A stretch of DNA of 64,000 bases from Gemmobacter caeruleus (lineage in GTDB: Bacteria > Pseudomonadota > Alphaproteobacteria > Rhodobacterales > Rhodobacteraceae): NCBI RefSeq assembly GCF_008271655.1, contig NZ_VKKX01000054.1, positions 1-64,000 of the forward strand, read 5' to 3'. Under the pieces are notes generated by a model. That model saw nothing but the letters and a program-made list of their open reading frames with translations. It did not search any database and had not been told where the DNA came from. Both the position numbers and the translations under genes were made by a program. This document shows positions 1 to 10,066 of the stretch, in pieces (position 1 is the first letter of the stretch; each line of letters begins with the position of its first letter).

Positions 1-160
1 TCTTCACCCACTCGTTCAGCGTATGGGCCGAACAACCGATCTTCGCCGAAATCGACACGATCGCCTGCCAGCGCGACCCATGCTGACCTTCGTTGTCGAA
101 GACCAGCCGCACCGCCCGCTCGCGCACCTCAGGGGAAAACTTGTTCGTGGTCTTGCTCAT
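1..160 (-). CDS. IS3-family transposase OrfA, N-terminal part (runs off window)
   Basis: The reverse strand from the ATG at 160 reads [20 protein letters not shown] and continues into a helix-turn-helix ending ...[11 protein letters not shown]. This is the start of IS3-family OrfA proteins, which bind the element ends and are made as an OrfAB fusion by programmed frameshifting. Only 53 residues are inside the window. A typical IS3 terminal repeat lies just upstream (about 180-213), so this is the left end of an apparently intact element. Whether OrfB is intact cannot be seen. Confidence 0.88.
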   Translation of the reverse strand, partial: MSKTTNKFSPEVRERAVRLVFDNEGQHGSRWQAIVSISAKIGCSAHTLNEWVK

Positions 161-213
161 GATGCTCCATCCTACTCAGGAGTTGGAGCCTCCGGCAAAC
201 CCGGCGCGGTTCA
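1..213 (-). mobile_element. Left end of an IS3-family insertion sequence
   Basis: Read on the minus strand, the element begins at about 213 with TGAACCGCGCCGGGTTTGCC and continues into GGAGGCTCCAACTCC before the OrfA start. TGAACC(G/C)..CGGGTTT ends followed by a GGAGNCT block are typical of the IS3 family. The other end and the target duplication are outside the window. The element sits about 290 bp beyond the terminator of nrdJ, so no recognised gene on this side is interrupted. Confidence 0.75.
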
Positions 214-501
214 GAATCACGCCGCCAGCAGATGATCAATGGGTCCTGAGTCTAGTGATCCACGTCGGTACTTCAGTCTTGCATCTGCGCCAATCCTGTT
301 CAAGCGCATCCCGAGATCCTCTGCCCAACGCATCCGTAACGTCGGGATCATTGAGATGTTCTGTCGTCCTACTCGTTGTATAGCGCCACGTTGTGCGGAG
401 AGAGTAACCTTTCTATTCGGTTGAGCTACAAGTCGAAACGAAGCCCTTGGTTTGGAGGTTCCGAGGGCCAGAGAAATCAGGAAGCAACTTTCACGGTACG
501 G
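214..501. other. Non-coding gap between IS end and nrdJ terminator
   Basis: This stretch has visibly lower GC than its surroundings and no convincing gene. A minus-strand frame of roughly 80 codons is open up to a stop at about 222 beside the IS end, but it has no recognisable family, start or ribosome site. A partial palindrome (GGGTCCTGAGTCTAG, near 241) could be a relic of another mobile element; this is not established. Confidence 0.4.
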
Positions 502-524
502 AAAAAGGCCCTCCGAAGAGGGCC
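502..524 (-). terminator. Rho-independent terminator of nrdJ
   Basis: On the minus strand GGCCCTC-TTCG-GAGGGCC is followed directly by TTTTT. This is a perfect 7-bp stem with a stable UUCG tetraloop and a U-run, about 85 bp past the nrdJ stop. Confidence 0.9.
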
Positions 525-610
525 GTTCGGTCGCTTTCAGATCATTTCATGCCGTTTTCCGGCAAAGTGGACAATTTATCTGCACTTCCAGATCGGGCGC
601 TGCGTGGGGG

Positions 611-2884
611 TCAGCCGCATTTGCTCTGGCCGCAGCTGCCGCAGGTCATGCAGCCTTCCACCATGCGCAGGTCATAGCTGCCGCAGCTTTCGCAGGCCTT
701 GCCGGGGCGGGCGCCGATGGCGACGACCTCGGCCTTGGGATCGGATTTCAGGCCCATCCCCTCGCCCTCGATGAAGCCGATGGAGATCAGGTGCCGTTCG
801 ATCACGCCGCCGATCGCCGCCAGGATCGAGGGGATGTAGCGCCCTTCCATCCAGGCGCCGCCGCGCGGGTCGAAGACCGCCTTCAGCTCCTCCACCACGA
901 AGGACACATCGCCGCCGCGCCGGAACACGGCCGAGATCATCCGGGTCAGCGCCACGGTCCAGGCGAAATGCTCCATGTTCTTCGAATTGATGAAGACCTC
1001 GAAGGGGCGGCGGTGGTTCGCGATGATGATGTCGTTGATGGTGATATAGAGCGCGTGTTCGCTGCCCGGCCATTTCACCTTGTAGGTCTGGCCCTCCAGC
1101 GCGGCGGGGCGATCCAGCGGTTCGGACAGATAGACCACCTCGCCGGCCTGCACCGGGGCATGCGCCTCGGCCGGGGTCTTTTCGCTGCTTTCCGAAACCG
1201 TCAGCACCGAGCCGGTGACGGCATTGGGGCGATAGGTGGTGCAGCCCTTGCAGCCCTGATCCCAGGCGGCCATGTAGACCTCCTTGAAATCGTCAAAGCT
1301 GATATCCTCGGGGCAGTTGATGGTCTTGGAGATGGAACTGTCGATCCATTTCTGCGCGGCGGCCTGCATGCGGACGTGATCGAGCGGCGGCAGGGTCTGG
1401 GCGTTCACGAAATAATCGGGCAGGGGCGCGTCGCCCTTGAGGTCGCGCCACAGCTTCACGGCGTAATCCACCACCTCTTCCTCGGTGCGCGAGCCGTCCT
1501 TTTGCAGCACTTTGCGGGTATAGGCATAGGCGAAGACCGGCTCGATGCCGGAAGACACATTGCCCGCGTAAAGCGAGATGGTGCCGGTCGGCGCGATGGA
1601 GGTCAGAAGCGCGTTGCGGATGCCATGGGTGCGGATGGCCGCGCGCACGTCCTCATCCATCTGCATCATGTTGCCGCTGGCCAGATAGGCCTCGGCATCG
1701 AACAGCGGGAACGGCCCCTTCTCTTTCGCCAGATCGACCGAGGCCAGATAGGCGGCGCGGGCGATGGCCTTCATCCAGGCCTCGGTCTGCGCGGCGGCCT
1801 CGGGCGCGCCATAGCGCAGGCCCAGCATCAGCAGGGCATCGGCAAGGCCCGTGACGCCCAGCCCGATGCGGCGCTTGTTCTGCGCCTCGGCCTCTTGCTG
1901 CGGCAGGGGAAAGCGGCTGGCATCCACCACATTGTCCATCATGCGCACCGACAGCCGCACGAGATTGTCCAGCGCGGCGGGGTCCAGCCTGGCCTTGGGC
2001 GTGAACGGATCGGTCACCAGCGTCGCCAGGTTCACCGAGCCCAGCAGGCAGGCGCCATAGGGCGGCAGGGGTTGTTCTCCGCAGGGGTTGGTGGCGGCGA
2101 TCGTCTCCACATAGCCCAGGTTGTTCATCTTGTTGATGCGGTCGATGAAGATCACGCCGGGTTCGGCGAAATCATAGGTATTGCGCATGATCTTGTTCCA
2201 CAGATCACGCGCCTGCACCGTGCGATAGACCTTGCCGGCAAAGACCAGCTCCCACGGGCCGTCGGCCTTGACCGCCGCCATGAAGGCATCGGTCACCAGC
2301 ACCGACAGGTTGAACATGCGCAGGCGGGCGGGGTCTTTCTTGGCCTCGATGAAGGCCTCCACATCGGGGTGGTCGCAGCGCATCGTGGCCATCATCGCGC
2401 CGCGGCGCGAGCCGGCCGACATGATGGTGCGGCACATCGCATCCCAGACATCCATGAAGCTGAGCGGGCCCGAGGCATCGGCGGCCACGCCCTTTACCTC
2501 GGCCCCGCGCGGCCGAATGGTGGAGAAGTCATAGCCGATGCCGCCGCCCTGCTGCATGGTCAGCGCGGCCTCTTTCAGCGCGTCAAAGATGCCGGCCATG
2601 CTGTCGGGCACGGTGCCCATGACAAAGCAGTTGAACAGCGTGACGGTGCGCCCGGTGCCGGCGCCGGCGGTGATGCGCCCGGCGGGCAGATACTTGAACC
2701 CCTCCAGCGCAGTGTAGAACTGCGCCTCCCAATGGGCAGGGTCTTTCTCCACCTCGGCCAGCGACCGGGCGATCCGGCGCCAGGTATCCTCGACCGAACC
2801 ATCGACCGGCGTGCCGTCGGCCTCTTTCAGGCGATACTTCATGTCCCAGATTTGCTCGGCAATCGGGGCGACGAATCGGGACAT
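611..2884 (-). CDS. nrdJ: Adenosylcobalamin-dependent (class II) ribonucleotide reductase
   Basis: Reduces ribonucleotides to deoxyribonucleotides for DNA synthesis, using a radical generated from vitamin B12 rather than oxygen or a glycyl radical. The 757-residue protein shows the family core: Cys86 in LFNCFVMG, the NPCGEQPL motif at 266-273 with the radical Cys268, the partner Cys279, and an APTGTIS phosphate-binding motif further on. The C-terminus ends in a cysteine-rich tail (CESCGSYD...CMTCGSCGQSKCG) of the kind that passes electrons from thioredoxin. The ATG at 2884 is preceded by a purine-rich stretch. It is transcribed divergently from the DUF1489 gene and ends at a strong terminator. 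No cobalamin riboswitch is apparent in the short leader. Confidence 0.95.
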   Translation of the reverse strand: MSRFVAPIAEQIWDMKYRLKEADGTPVDGSVEDTWRRIARSLAEVEKDPAHWEAQFYTALEGFKYLPAGRITAGAGTGRTVTLFNCFVMGTVPDSMAGIFDALKEAALTMQQGGGIGYDFSTIRPRGAEVKGVAADASGPLSFMDVWDAMCRTIMSAGSRRGAMMATMRCDHPDVEAFIEAKKDPARLRMFNLSVLVTDAFMAAVKADGPWELVFAGKVYRTVQARDLWNKIMRNTYDFAEPGVIFIDRINKMNNLGYVETIAATNPCGEQPLPPYGACLLGSVNLATLVTDPFTPKARLDPAALDNLVRLSVRMMDNVVDASRFPLPQQEAEAQNKRRIGLGVTGLADALLMLGLRYGAPEAAAQTEAWMKAIARAAYLASVDLAKEKGPFPLFDAEAYLASGNMMQMDEDVRAAIRTHGIRNALLTSIAPTGTISLYAGNVSSGIEPVFAYAYTRKVLQKDGSRTEEEVVDYAVKLWRDLKGDAPLPDYFVNAQTLPPLDHVRMQAAAQKWIDSSISKTINCPEDISFDDFKEVYMAAWDQGCKGCTTYRPNAVTGSVLTVSESSEKTPAEAHAPVQAGEVVYLSEPLDRPAALEGQTYKVKWPGSEHALYITINDIIIANHRRPFEVFINSKNMEHFAWTVALTRMISAVFRRGGDVSFVVEELKAVFDPRGGAWMEGRYIPSILAAIGGVIERHLISIGFIEGEGMGLKSDPKAEVVAIGARPGKACESCGSYDLRMVEGCMTCGSCGQSKCG

Positions 2885-2927
2885 GGGGGGATTCCTTCAT
2901 ATGGTGGTCTGCGAGGGGAGGCCCTAC

Positions 2928-2955
2928 AGGATACGCTTATCTGCGACAATTGCAA
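2928..2955 (-). promoter_or_regulatory. Possible sigma70-type promoter of nrdJ
   Basis: On the minus strand TTGCAA (2955-2950) and TATCCT (2933-2928) are separated by 16 bp, about 45 bp upstream of the nrdJ start. The match is fair; it is a prediction only. Confidence 0.3.
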
Positions 2956-3011
2956 AAGCTTGTCCTGCCCGGTCTGCCGCTCTATTTCCAAGGAGGAAAA
3001 CGGGGGGCGGC

Positions 3012-3443
3012 ATGGCCGATTTCGTCAATCTTCTGAAGCTTTGCGTCGGCGCGGATTCGGTCGAGGATCTGGAGGACTGGCAGCAGTCGCAGGCGCATCG
3101 CTGGCCCGAGGGGCGGGCGGTGCATGTCACCCGCATGTGGCCCAAACGCGAATCCGAGGTGCTGGCGGGCGGGTCGCTTTACTGGGTGATCAAGGGGCAG
3201 GTGCTGGCCCGGCAGCGCATTCTGGGGCTGGAACGGGTGTCGGGGGGCGACGGGGTCGAACGCTGCGCGCTGCTGCTCGATCCGCAGGTGATCCGCACCC
3301 AGGCGGCGCCGCGCCGGCCGTTTCAGGGCTGGCGTTATCTGGCACCCGATGACAGCCCGCGCGACCTGCCGCCAGGGCGCGCCCAGGACGATGCCCTGCC
3401 CGAGGATCTGGCCCGCGCCCTGGCCGAGATCGGGTTGCGCTGA
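3012..3443 (+). CDS. DUF1489 family protein
   Basis: A 143-residue soluble protein of the alphaproteobacterial DUF1489 family, recognised from its overall sequence (MADFVNLLKLCVGADSVEDL at the start, then SLYWVIKGQVLARQRI and the AAPRRPFQGWRYL block). The family has no established function. The ATG at 3012 follows an AAGGAGG ribosome site by about 17 bases, slightly longer than ideal, but the N-terminus matches the family. It has no signal peptide or membrane segment. It is divergent from nrdJ and is followed 65 bp later by the CorA-type gene in the same direction. Confidence 0.85.
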   Translation: MADFVNLLKLCVGADSVEDLEDWQQSQAHRWPEGRAVHVTRMWPKRESEVLAGGSLYWVIKGQVLARQRILGLERVSGGDGVERCALLLDPQVIRTQAAPRRPFQGWRYLAPDDSPRDLPPGRAQDDALPEDLARALAEIGLR

Positions 3444-3508
3444 CGCCTGTCGCATTCCCGTTACGCAGCTGTCGTAACACCGGGGCGACCCGGCAGCGCA
3501 GGCCCCCG

Positions 3509-4471
3509 ATGCTTTACGCCTACCGGCCCCGCGCGGGCCGCCTCTTTCCGCTCGATCCCGATCAGCCGCTGGCGGCGGCGCTGTGGATCGACCTCTATCG
3601 CCCCATGCCCGCGCAGGTCGCGGCGGTCGCGGCACTGGGCGTCACGGTGCCCACCCTGGACGAGATGGAGGAGATCGAGATCTCCAGCCGTCTCTATCGC
3701 GAGAACGGGTTGGATTATCTGACGGTCGTGCTGCCCGGCCTGTCGGAAAGCCGCAGCCCGACATCCGGGCCGGTAACCTTTATCCTTGGCCCCGACCGGC
3801 TGGTGACGCTGCGCCATTTCGCGCCCCGCCCGTTCGAGACCTATCCTGACCGTGCCGACCGTGCCGGCCCCGGCTGCGCCCGGCCCGACCGGATCCTGCT
3901 GGGCCTGCTGGAGGAAATCATCGGTCGGCAGGCTGACTTGCTGGAGGGGATCGGCCGGTCGCTGGATGCGGTGGCGGCCTCGGTCTATCGGCCGGCCGAT
4001 ACGCGCGCCCGGGCCGAGGCGCTGCAACAGGCGCTGGAACGCGCCGGGCAAGAGGGCGAATTGCTCAGCCGGGTGCGGCTGGCGCTGCTGACGCTGGAAC
4101 GCGCGCTGGGCTATTTCGGGCAGGGCTTGGCAGAACGTGAGGGCGGCCCCGCGCTGCGCCCGCTGGTCAAGGGTCTGATCCGCGATGTGCAGGCGCTGGA
4201 GGTGCATGCAGATTTCCTGGGGCAGCGCGTCGCGCTGGCTTCGGATGCGACGCTGGGTATGATCAACCTTGCCCAAAACGTGACGGTGCGCATCGTGTCG
4301 GTCGTGGCTGCGCTGTTCCTGCCGCCGACGCTGATCGCGTCGATCTACGGCATGAACTTTGCCCATATGCCGGAGCTGGCGCAGCCCTGGGGCTATCCGG
4401 CGGCGTTGGTGCTGATGCTGGCCAGCGCGGTGGGCACCTGGCTGTTCTTCAGGTGGAAGCGCTGGCTCTAA
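3509..4471 (+). CDS. CorA-type magnesium/divalent metal transporter
   Basis: A 320-residue member of the CorA/ZntB family of pentameric metal channels of the inner membrane. A large acidic N-terminal cytoplasmic domain and long helices are followed by two C-terminal membrane segments (about 265-285 and 297-315). The signature YGMNF of CorA pores lies at the end of the first membrane helix. The loop after it carries no classical MPEL but an AHMPELAQPWGY variant that resembles it. Substrate (Mg2+, Co2+ or Zn2+ efflux) cannot be fixed from sequence. Its last 23 bases overlap the convergent DUF1045 gene. Confidence 0.9.
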   Translation: MLYAYRPRAGRLFPLDPDQPLAAALWIDLYRPMPAQVAAVAALGVTVPTLDEMEEIEISSRLYRENGLDYLTVVLPGLSESRSPTSGPVTFILGPDRLVTLRHFAPRPFETYPDRADRAGPGCARPDRILLGLLEEIIGRQADLLEGIGRSLDAVAASVYRPADTRARAEALQQALERAGQEGELLSRVRLALLTLERALGYFGQGLAEREGGPALRPLVKGLIRDVQALEVHADFLGQRVALASDATLGMINLAQNVTVRIVSVVAALFLPPTLIASIYGMNFAHMPELAQPWGYPAALVLMLASAVGTWLFFRWKRWL

Positions 4472-5132
4472 GCGCAAAGCGTTCCAGCAGCCGGAACGGC
4501 CCCTCAGGCGGTTCGCCAAACAGGCACAGCGCGTCGAACAGAAAGGGGCGCGGCAGCACCGGCGCGAAATGGGCGCGCAGCCGGGCCTCGGCGCGGTCGG
4601 CCAGATCGGGGTCAAGCCGGTTGGTCAGCGTCAGGTGAAAGCGGAACTCCTCCAGCACAAAGGGATAGCCATAAAGATCGAGCAACGCCCGCTGGCGCGG
4701 GGTCAGCCGTTCAGGGCGGCGGCGCGCGATTTCGGCATCTGAAAGCGGGGCGCGAAACGCATCAAGCCCGGTCACCACCCGCGCCGCCAGATCGCGCAGC
4801 GCCGTTGCATCGCCCTCGGGCGTCAGCGCCAGAAACCCGTCATGCCGGCTGAGCTGCAAACCCGGCAGGCTGACCGGCGCCAGTTCCGCGGCCAGCCGCG
4901 CCAGGGCGGTCCGCAGTCCGGCGACGTCTTGTCCGGGCGCCAGGCGGAACGGCGCCTTGATGGTGCCGTGAAAGCCATAGCGCCGCGGGTCGGTCGTCAT
5001 GTCGGCGGCGGGCAGGCCCAGATCGGGCTGCGCCACCGCCTGCCCGCGCGCCGCATCCCAGCCCAGCCAGCCGGCGGCCCTTGTGGCAAAGGCACCCTCG
5101 GGCGGGGCGTAATAGATGGCGTAGCGTTTCAT
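4449..5132 (-). CDS. DUF1045 protein, 2H-phosphoesterase-like
   Basis: A 227-residue protein of the DUF1045 family. It contains two HxT motifs (FHGTIKAPF and FHLTLTNRL), the catalytic pairs of 2H phosphoesterases, and opens with MKRYAIYYAPPEGAF, typical of the family. Members usually sit in phosphonate (phn) operons and probably handle a phosphonate or cyclic phosphate intermediate. Here no phn gene is near; the gene follows, with a 4-bp ATGA overlap, a LysR regulator of the GbpR type. The frame is open further upstream, but the ATG at 5132 is chosen because of that overlap and the family N-terminus. Confidence 0.85.
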   Translation of the reverse strand: MKRYAIYYAPPEGAFATRAAGWLGWDAARGQAVAQPDLGLPAADMTTDPRRYGFHGTIKAPFRLAPGQDVAGLRTALARLAAELAPVSLPGLQLSRHDGFLALTPEGDATALRDLAARVVTGLDAFRAPLSDAEIARRRPERLTPRQRALLDLYGYPFVLEEFRFHLTLTNRLDPDLADRAEARLRAHFAPVLPRPFLFDALCLFGEPPEGPFRLLERFALRASAST

Positions 5133-6070
5133 GCAAAGCCCTCCGCAAACTCGAAACCCGGCCGGTCGGCCAGCGCCATCACCAGATCCCGCAGCCGCAC
5201 CGCGATCGGCGACAGCGGCCGCCGCCGCAGGCTGAGCAGATAGTAAGGCGAAACCCGCACCTCGCGCGGCAGGTTCAGCGCGGCGAAACCGGCCGCGACC
5301 GGCGGGCGGGTCAGCAGCAGCGCCACCTCCTCCGACATGGCGGCGACCGCGTCGGATTGCGACAGATAGGCGATCATGAACAGGAGCGACGGGCTGTTCA
5401 CCACATTGGCAGGCTCGGCCAGGCCGACAGCGGCGCAGGCCTCGAGCGTGGCCTCGCGGATCGGCGCGCCGCGTTCCTGCATGATCCATTCATAGGATTG
5501 CAATTCGGTCAGCGTGACCGTCGCCGCCCGCGCCAGCGGATGCCCGGCCCGCACCAGCAGCGCCAGCTTTTCGTCGCGCATGGCGCGCACGTCGAACAGG
5601 CGGCTGTCGAATTCCGGCAGCACCCTGCCCAGGGCAAAGTCGATCTCGCCCGCCGCCAGTTGCCGCAGCAATTCGCGCGAGGGCGCCACGTCCAGCGTGA
5701 CCTCCGCCTCGGGCGCGATCTGCTTGAGCTTGCGGATCGCGGGCACCATCAGCCCGACCGCCGGCCCGGTCACCGCGCCCACGCGCACGCTGCCACCCAG
5801 CCCGGCCTCAAGCGCGCGGATCTCGGCCTCCATGCTGCGCATTTCGCGCAGGATGGCGCGGGCGCGGCGGATCATCACCAGCCCGGCTTCGGTCGGCTCC
5901 ATCCCCTTGGGCTGACGCAGGAACAGCGCCGCCCCCGCCTGCCGCTCGATCTCGGCCAGCATGCGCGAGGCGGCGGGCTGGGTCATCGCCACCGCATCGG
6001 CCGCCAGTTGCAACTGCCGCTGTTCGGCGATCTCGGTGATCAGGCGCAGCTGCGCGGGTTTCAGGGTCAT
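5129..6070 (-). CDS. gbpR: LysR-family regulator, GbpR-like
   Basis: A 313-residue LysR-type regulator: N-terminal winged helix-turn-helix (MTQPAASRMLAEIERQ at about 29-44), then a periplasmic-binding-protein-like effector domain. It is divergent from chvE, exactly as gbpR is in Agrobacterium and Azospirillum, where GbpR controls the ChvE sugar-binding protein in response to galactose, arabinose and fucose. The intergenic region carries nested inverted repeats including a T-N11-A element. The name rests on context and family; it is likely the local activator of the sugar operon. DUF1045 is translationally coupled downstream. Confidence 0.8.
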   Translation of the reverse strand: MTLKPAQLRLITEIAEQRQLQLAADAVAMTQPAASRMLAEIERQAGAALFLRQPKGMEPTEAGLVMIRRARAILREMRSMEAEIRALEAGLGGSVRVGAVTGPAVGLMVPAIRKLKQIAPEAEVTLDVAPSRELLRQLAAGEIDFALGRVLPEFDSRLFDVRAMRDEKLALLVRAGHPLARAATVTLTELQSYEWIMQERGAPIREATLEACAAVGLAEPANVVNSPSLLFMIAYLSQSDAVAAMSEEVALLLTRPPVAAGFAALNLPREVRVSPYYLLSLRRRPLSPIAVRLRDLVMALADRPGFEFAEGFA

Positions 6071-6074
6071 TGAG

Positions 6075-6122
6075 ATACCATTTGAGACATGCAGAATGTG
6101 CGTAATGTAATTTTACTGGTAT
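6075..6122. promoter_or_regulatory. Candidate GbpR operator region
   Basis: Between the divergent gbpR and chvE genes are nested inverted repeats: ATACCA (6075-6080) with TGGTAT (6117-6122), ACAT-N5-ATGT (6087-6099), and GTAA-N7-TTAC (6102-6116). The last contains the T-N11-A form common to LysR sites. The region is AT-rich relative to its surroundings. Confidence 0.5.
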
Positions 6123-6222
6123 GGCAAGGCGCGGTAAAACCTGCCGCAGGTCCGCCAGCGAGGCAGGCCGCAGGAGGACGGGGCCCCCGGGAGAGGTCAG
6201 CCCCATGTCAGGGAGAGACAAG

Positions 6223-7278
6223 ATGAAACTGAAAACCGTCGCCGCGGCGCTGGCGATGTGCGCCTCTTTCGTGGCCTATGGCGCTGCCGCCGAAACCGTC
6301 GGCATCTCGATGCCCACCAAATCCTCGGCCCGCTGGATCTCGGACGGGGATTCGATGGTGAAGGAGTTTCAGGCCGCCGGCTATGAAACCGACCTGCAAT
6401 ATGCCGAGGACGATATCCCCAACCAACTGGCCCAGATCGAGAACATGATCACCAAGGGCGTGAATGTGCTGGTGATCGCGGCGATTGACGGCACCACCCT
6501 GTCCAACGCGCTGGAAAACGCCGCCGCGGCCGATATCAAGGTCATCGCCTATGACCGGCTGATCCGCGACAGCGGCAATGTGGACTATTACGCCACCTTC
6601 GACAATTTCAAGGTCGGCGTGCAGCAGGCCACCAGCCTGGTGAACGGGCTGAAGGAACGCTTCCCCGATGTGAAGCCGTGGAACGTGGAACTGTTCGGCG
6701 GCAGCCCCGACGACAACAACGCCTTCTTCTTCTACGACGGCGCAATGTCGGTGCTGCAACCGATGATCGACTCGGGCGAGATCGTGATCGGGTCGGGCCA
6801 GACCGGCATGGACAAGGTGGGCACCCTGCGTTGGGACGGCGCGGTGGCGCAGGCCCGGATGGATAACCTTCTGTCGGCCAATTACACCGACAAGCAGGTT
6901 CAGGGCGTGCTGTCACCCTATGACGGGCTGTCGATCGGCATCCTGTCCTCGCTCAAGGGCGTGGGCTATGGTTCGGGCGATCTGAAGATGCCGATCGTGT
7001 CCGGTCAGGATGCCGAGGTGCAGTCGGTCAAGTCGATCCTGGCGGGCGAACAGTATTCGACCATCTTCAAGGATACCCGCGAACTGGCCAAGGTCACCGT
7101 GGGCATGGTCGATGCGATGCTCAAGGGCGGCGAGCCGCAGATCAACGACACGACCACCTACAATAACGGCGTGAAGGTCGTGCCGGCCTATCTGCTGGAG
7201 CCGGTGGGCGTGGACGCGACCAACTGGGAACAGATCCTGATCGGGTCGGGCTACTATACTATGGACCAGATCAAGTAA
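6223..7278 (+). CDS. chvE: ChvE-type periplasmic aldose-binding protein
   Basis: A 351-residue periplasmic binding protein for monosaccharides, feeding the GguA/GguB importer. It has a signal peptide with cleavage near AYGAAAET (about residue 23), then [17 protein letters not shown], the ChvE/multiple-monosaccharide-binding signature. Agrobacterium ChvE binds D-galactose, L-arabinose, D-glucose and sugar acids. The ATG at 6223 is preceded by GGGAGAGACAAG; an in-frame upstream extension would precede the signal peptide and is rejected. It is the first gene of the operon and is followed by a hairpin that may set its higher expression. Confidence 0.93.
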   Translation: MKLKTVAAALAMCASFVAYGAAAETVGISMPTKSSARWISDGDSMVKEFQAAGYETDLQYAEDDIPNQLAQIENMITKGVNVLVIAAIDGTTLSNALENAAAADIKVIAYDRLIRDSGNVDYYATFDNFKVGVQQATSLVNGLKERFPDVKPWNVELFGGSPDDNNAFFFYDGAMSVLQPMIDSGEIVIGSGQTGMDKVGTLRWDGAVAQARMDNLLSANYTDKQVQGVLSPYDGLSIGILSSLKGVGYGSGDLKMPIVSGQDAEVQSVKSILAGEQYSTIFKDTRELAKVTVGMVDAMLKGGEPQINDTTTYNNGVKVVPAYLLEPVGVDATNWEQILIGSGYYTMDQIK

Positions 7279-7297
7279 CGCATCCGTAGCGATGCCC

Positions 7298-7331
7298 GGG
7301 GCCGCCTTCGCCGCGAGGGCGGCCCCGTTTT
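7298..7331 (+). terminator. Hairpin between chvE and gguA (attenuator/partial terminator)
   Basis: A perfect 9-bp stem, GGGGCCGCC (7298-7306) with GGCGGCCCC (7318-7326), is followed by GTTTTCCC. It lies between the binding-protein gene and the ATPase gene, where such hairpins commonly give excess binding protein over transporter. Confidence 0.75.
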
Positions 7332-7352
7332 CCCAGACCGCCGAGGCCCGCC

Positions 7353-8873
<1,521 letters not shown>

Positions 8874-8884
8874 GGGGGGCAGGG

Positions 8885-10063
8885 ATGAACCAGACCGGCA
8901 AGGGCGGCGTCAGCGCCTATCTGATGAAACACATGCGCGATTACGGGCTGCTGTTCGCGCTGATCGCGATCATGGTCTTTTTCGAGATCGTGACCGACGG
9001 CACGCTGCTCAAGCCCGTGAACATCACCAACCTGTTCCTGCAAAACAGCTATATCATCATCATGGCGCTTGGCATGCTGATGGTGATCGTGTCGGGCCAT
9101 ATCGACCTGTCGGTCGGTTCGGTCATGGGCTTTGTCGGCGCGCTGGCGGCGGTGATGCTGGTCACCTGGGACCTGCCGGTCTGGGTGGTGATCCCGATCA
9201 GCCTGGTGGTGGGCGCGGCCATCGGCGCGGCGCAGGGGTATTTCGTGGCCTTCTGGCGCATCCCGTCCTTTATCGTCACGCTGGCGGGGATGCTGGTCTT
9301 TCGCGGCCTGTCGCTCTGGCTGCTGGCGGGACAGTCGATCGGGCCGTTCCCCAAATCGTTCCAGGCACTGTCCAACGGCTTCATCCCCGACCTGTTCGGG
9401 GTGGGAAAGCCCAATGTGACCGCCCTTCTGGCGGGCGTCGTCGCGGTGGCCGTGCTGCTGTGGATGGGCCTGAAGACCCGCGCCCGCAATGCCCGCTACG
9501 GGATCGAGGATGAACCGATGGGCTTCTTTGTCGCCCGCAATGCCATCGTCTCGGCCGGGCTGATGTTCGTGATCTGGAAACTGGCGGGCTTTCGCGGGCT
9601 GCCGAATGTGCTGATTTCCATGGTGGTGCTGACGGTGGTCTATGCCTTTGTCACCGAACGCACCACGCTGGGCCGCCGGGTCTATGCCATCGGCGGAAAC
9701 GAAAAGGCGGCAAAGCTGTCGGGTATCCGCACCGAAAGGCTGACCTTCTACACCTTCATGAACATGGGGGTTCTGGCGGCCCTGGGCGGGCTGGTCTTTG
9801 CCGCGCGGCTGAACACCGCCACGCCCAAGGCGGGTTTCGGGGTGGAACTGGACGTGATCGCCGCGGTCTTCATCGGCGGGGCCTCGATGTCGGGCGGGTC
9901 GGGCAAGATCGTGGGCGCGGTCGTCGGCGCCTTCATCATGGGCGTGATGAACAACGGCATGTCGATCATGGGCATCGGCATCGACTATCAACAGGTCATC
10001 AAGGGGCTGGTGCTGCTCGCCGCCGTGTTCTTCGATGTCTACAACAAGCAAAAGCAGGGCTGA
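8885..10063 (+). CDS. gguB: Multiple-sugar ABC importer, permease
   Basis: A 392-residue inner-membrane permease of the RbsC/XylH/GguB class with about ten hydrophobic segments. It carries the EAA-like loop and typical SVGSVMGFVGALAAVML and GGNEKAAKLSGI blocks. It forms the channel of the ChvE-GguAB sugar importer. The ATG at 8885 follows AAGGGGGGCAGGG, 11 bp after gguA. Confidence 0.93.
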   Translation: MNQTGKGGVSAYLMKHMRDYGLLFALIAIMVFFEIVTDGTLLKPVNITNLFLQNSYIIIMALGMLMVIVSGHIDLSVGSVMGFVGALAAVMLVTWDLPVWVVIPISLVVGAAIGAAQGYFVAFWRIPSFIVTLAGMLVFRGLSLWLLAGQSIGPFPKSFQALSNGFIPDLFGVGKPNVTALLAGVVAVAVLLWMGLKTRARNARYGIEDEPMGFFVARNAIVSAGLMFVIWKLAGFRGLPNVLISMVVLTVVYAFVTERTTLGRRVYAIGGNEKAAKLSGIRTERLTFYTFMNMGVLAALGGLVFAARLNTATPKAGFGVELDVIAAVFIGGASMSGGSGKIVGAVVGAFIMGVMNNGMSIMGIGIDYQQVIKGLVLLAAVFFDVYNKQKQG

Positions 10064-10066
10064 TCC

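Noticed and set aside
214-501. Possible transposase remnant on the minus strand beside the IS3 element
   Set aside because: A frame of about 80 codons is open, but it has no start, ribosome site or recognisable motif and runs through the nrdJ terminator.
2885-3011. Cobalamin riboswitch before the B12-dependent nrdJ
   Set aside because: The region is only 127 bp, shared with a divergent gene, and no B12-box-like sequence was seen.
452-3352. Very long open frame (over 900 codons) on the plus strand across nrdJ
   Set aside because: It is antisense to a clear nrdJ gene, has histidine/glycine/arginine-rich composition typical of GC-rich shadow frames, and no family resemblance.
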